Assembly: GCF_036195325.1 (NCBI RefSeq)
Contig: NZ_CP108101.1
Span: 4,960,001 to 5,024,000 of the forward strand
From: Streptomyces sp. NBC_00234
Lineage (GTDB): Bacteria; Actinomycetota; Actinomycetes; Streptomycetales; Streptomycetaceae
Direction of reading: 5' to 3'
DNA length: 64,000 nucleotides
Part shown: positions 62,095 to 64,000 of the stretch, piece by piece
Layout: the number at the start of each line of letters is the position of its first letter
Numbering within the stretch: position 1 is the first letter of the stretch
The notes under the pieces: model-generated
Database searches by the model: none
The model's input: the letters and a program-made list of their open reading frames with translations, nothing else
Told to the model about the DNA's origin: nothing
Translations under genes and position numbers: made by a program

Positions 62095-62736
62095 TCAGGA
62101 CAGTTCGAGTGCTCCGGGCGTCGGCACGTCGCCGGGCCGGGTCTTCGTCTGCGACGTGCACAGATAGCCGCGTGGCGCGTAGTTCCCGGGGCCGCCGAGG
62201 ACGACCGTGCCGCCGGGCGCCAGCGTGTCGCGCTCCGCGTACGTGCACACGAGCTGTGCCAGGGCCTCGGCCGCCAGGTCCTCGGGCTGCTGGTTCAGAC
62301 GCAGTGCGCCCGCCGGATCGCCCTCCCGGCCCTCGGTGACCCGCAGGCCCACCGGCACGCCCGTGGAGAACCCGGCCTGCCGCTCGTCGGTGGCCGGCTC
62401 CTTCTGGAGCTCGTCCAACAGCACCCGTGCGACGCGGATGCGGTCGGACTCCGACGCGTCCAGCCGCACCGAACGGCTCACGGTCACCAGCTGGGAGGCG
62501 CAGACCAGGTAGATCTGGACCTGGATGTCCTCCAGGGACTGCGTGGTCACGTCCCGGGCGGGCGTGCGGCACGGCACCCGGGACGGCGCGGCGCCCGCGT
62601 CCACCGGCACCGAGGTCGACCTGATCCCGCAGCCGGCCGCCAGAGCGACACCCGCCAGGACAACGGCCAGCACCCGGCCGGCGCGCCGCGTCCGCCCGGT
62701 GCGCTGTGCGCCGTACGCACGGTCGCCGCTCGTCAC
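62095..62736 (-). CDS. lipoprotein downstream of the AfsQ2-like kinase
   Basis: 213 residues, GTG start overlapping the kinase stop (GTGA). Lipobox LAAGC near residue 36 after the basic RTGRTRRAGRV, then an extracytoplasmic domain with SLEDIQVQIYLVCASQLVTVSR and a GerMN-like start. It is the SCO4905-type lipoprotein that I recall following afsQ2. It may monitor the envelope and modulate the sensor; no experiment is known to me. Confidence 0.78.
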   Translation of the reverse strand: MTSGDRAYGAQRTGRTRRAGRVLAVVLAGVALAAGCGIRSTSVPVDAGAAPSRVPCRTPARDVTTQSLEDIQVQIYLVCASQLVTVSRSVRLDASESDRIRVARVLLDELQKEPATDERQAGFSTGVPVGLRVTEGREGDPAGALRLNQQPEDLAAEALAQLVCTYAERDTLAPGGTVVLGGPGNYAPRGYLCTSQTKTRPGDVPTPGALELS

Positions 62737-64000
62737 GTCGCGCCGCCCTCCTCGTTCCGGTCCTCCGCGCCGTGCTCCCCGGCCTCGGAGGTCAGCCGCT
62801 CGGCATCGCGGGGCAGCCGCAGCACGAACACCGCGCCGTCACCGTCCGGCGAGTTCGCGGCCGTGATGTCACCGCCGTGGATGTGTGCGTTCTCCATGGC
62901 GATCGACAGGCCGAGCCCACTGCCCTCGGACCGGGGCCGGGAGGCGCTCGCCTTGTAGAAGCGGTCGAAGACGTGCGGCAGGACGTCCTCGGGGATGCCC
63001 GGACCGTGGTCCCGCACCTCGATGACCAGTTCCTCGCCGACGGTCCGTACCGCCACGCGTACCGGCGAACCGCCGTGCTTGAGGGCGTTGCCGATGAGAT
63101 TCGCCAGGATCACGTCGAGCCGGCGCGGATCGAGCCGCACCATCATGCCGCGCTCGGCGTCCAGATCCACCGCGTCCAGCCAGGCCCGGGCGTCGATGCA
63201 GGCGGTGACCTGGTCGGCGACGTCGACCGTGTCGAGGACGAGACGGGCCGTACCCGCGTCGAAGCGGGTCACCTCCATCAGGTTCTCCACCAGGTCGTTG
63301 AGCCGTCGGGTCTCGCTGACCACCAGATGCACCGCGGGGGCGATCATCGGGTCGAGGCTGTCGGCCTCGTCCTCCAGCACCTCCGCGACGGCGGTGATCG
63401 CGGTCAGCGGGGTCCGCAGCTCGTGCGACATGTCGGCGACGAACCGGCGGCTGGACTCCTCCCGCGCGCTCATGTCCGCGACCTTCTTCTCCAGCGAGCT
63501 CGCGGTCCTGTTGAACGTACGGGAGAGGTCGGCCAGTTCATCGGTCCCGGACACCACGAGCCGGGTGTCGAGCTTGCCCTCGCCGAGTTTGCGGGCCGCG
63601 TCGCCCAGCCGCTGCACCGGGCGCAGCACGGTCGTCGCCGCACCCTGGGCGAGCAGCGCCGAGCCGACCAGGGCCAGCGCGGTGGCGATACCGAGCGACC
63701 AGGCCAGCGAGTTGAGGTCCTGGCGCTCCTGGTCGAGCGACTTCAGCATGTACCCGGTCGGTCCGCCACCGATGATCTTCGTCCCGGCCACCAGGTACGG
63801 CGTGCCGCCGATGCTCGTGCGCTGCCAGAACAGGTGGTACTCAAAGGTGTTGCCCGAGGTCATGGGCTGCTTCCTGCCCACCTGCTCCTGCAGCGAGGAC
63901 GGCACGTCCTGCCGGGTGAAGGAGTCCAGGTCGGAGTACCCGACGATCGGCTTGCCCTCGCGCTCGTCCACGAGCAGGACGTTGTAACCGGGACTGCTGC
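62733..64000 (-). CDS. afsQ2: sensor histidine kinase (AfsQ2-like), N-terminus cut by window edge
   Basis: The 422 visible residues begin within the extracytoplasmic sensor, followed by a membrane helix (SLAWSLGIATALALVGSALLAQG), a HAMP-type linker and HisKA with SHELRTPLTAI (phosphorylated His). The HATPase_c N, G1, F and G2 boxes follow (NLIGNALKHGG, DHGPGIP, FDRFYKA, GSGLGLSI). It phosphorylates a response regulator lying beyond base 64000. The afsQ2 name rests on synteny with the lipoprotein and on the gene order remembered from S. coelicolor; the catalytic core itself is typical of OmpR-type partners. Confidence 0.85.
   Translation of the reverse strand, partial: SSPGYNVLLVDEREGKPIVGYSDLDSFTRQDVPSSLQEQVGRKQPMTSGNTFEYHLFWQRTSIGGTPYLVAGTKIIGGGPTGYMLKSLDQERQDLNSLAWSLGIATALALVGSALLAQGAATTVLRPVQRLGDAARKLGEGKLDTRLVVSGTDELADLSRTFNRTASSLEKKVADMSAREESSRRFVADMSHELRTPLTAITAVAEVLEDEADSLDPMIAPAVHLVVSETRRLNDLVENLMEVTRFDAGTARLVLDTVDVADQVTACIDARAWLDAVDLDAERGMMVRLDPRRLDVILANLIGNALKHGGSPVRVAVRTVGEELVIEVRDHGPGIPEDVLPHVFDRFYKASASRPRSEGSGLGLSIAMENAHIHGGDITAANSPDGDGAVFVLRLPRDAERLTSEAGEHGAEDRNEEGGAT

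Overview
High GC, third-position G/C bias, frequent GTG/TTG starts, apparently leaderless genes and the gene content (SdhCDAB, Cys-pair ECF anti-sigma-like proteins, an AfsQ2-like kinase, wall nonulosonate genes) mark this as a chromosomal-core segment of a Streptomyces. From memory, the order closely resembles the S. coelicolor interval from about SCO4847 (D-Ala-D-Ala carboxypeptidase) to SCO4906 (afsQ2). That synteny is recalled, not searched. I see no phage, IS element, plasmid functions, rRNA/tRNA genes or CRISPR array.

Layout. 1-8.7 kb: a truncated DD-carboxypeptidase, a membrane-anchored metallophosphoesterase, an orphan family-5 solute-binding protein, a TetR-controlled three-gene operon with two operators, and a divergent MFS/MarR pair with three 15-bp iterons. 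8.8-12.2 kb: the sdhCDAB operon. 12.4-19.3 kb: an OHCU-decarboxylase-like protein, a GH20 hexosaminidase, a DUF4328-type membrane protein and a large secreted PGRP amidase with FG-GAP repeats. 19.7-24.7 kb: two paralogous ECF sigma/anti-sigma-like pairs around an I36 inhibitor. 24.9-30.5 kb: an L,D-transpeptidase lipoprotein, the large subunit of a B12 acyl-CoA mutase, a LeuE-type exporter and a TetR/FAD-monooxygenase pair with two operators.

30.6-41.4 kb is the most unusual part: a cell-surface nonulosonic-acid (sialic-acid/KDN-like) polymer locus. It has two paralogous GT2 + polysialyltransferase-like modules in inverted orientation around an acyltransferase. A head-on operon follows, with a DUF6716-type transferase, a CMP-nonulosonate synthetase fused to a HAD phosphatase, a NeuB-type synthase without SAF domain and a GT52-like transferase. 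The absence of NeuC and the presence of the phosphatase domain point to a 9-phosphate (KDN-type) route.

41.5-50.0 kb: nucleoside uptake and salvage. A BMP lipoprotein, ABC ATPase, two permeases and cytidine deaminase are followed by thymidine phosphorylase; adenosine deaminase lies at 59.5 kb. Four of their promoters share a palindrome of consensus CTACGCGCGTAG overlapping or just before the probable -10 box, so they look like one regulon. The ABC ATPase appears to start at an ATC codon.

50.1-64 kb: a secreted S8 protease, a STAS-like protein, an ECF sigma with a SnoaL-like tail coupled to a small membrane protein, a second L,D-transpeptidase, an MFS/LysR pair, an alpha/beta-hydrolase-fold protein lacking the nucleophile serine, adenosine deaminase, small secreted and PspC proteins, a VanZ protein, and the start of an afsQ2-like histidine kinase operon.
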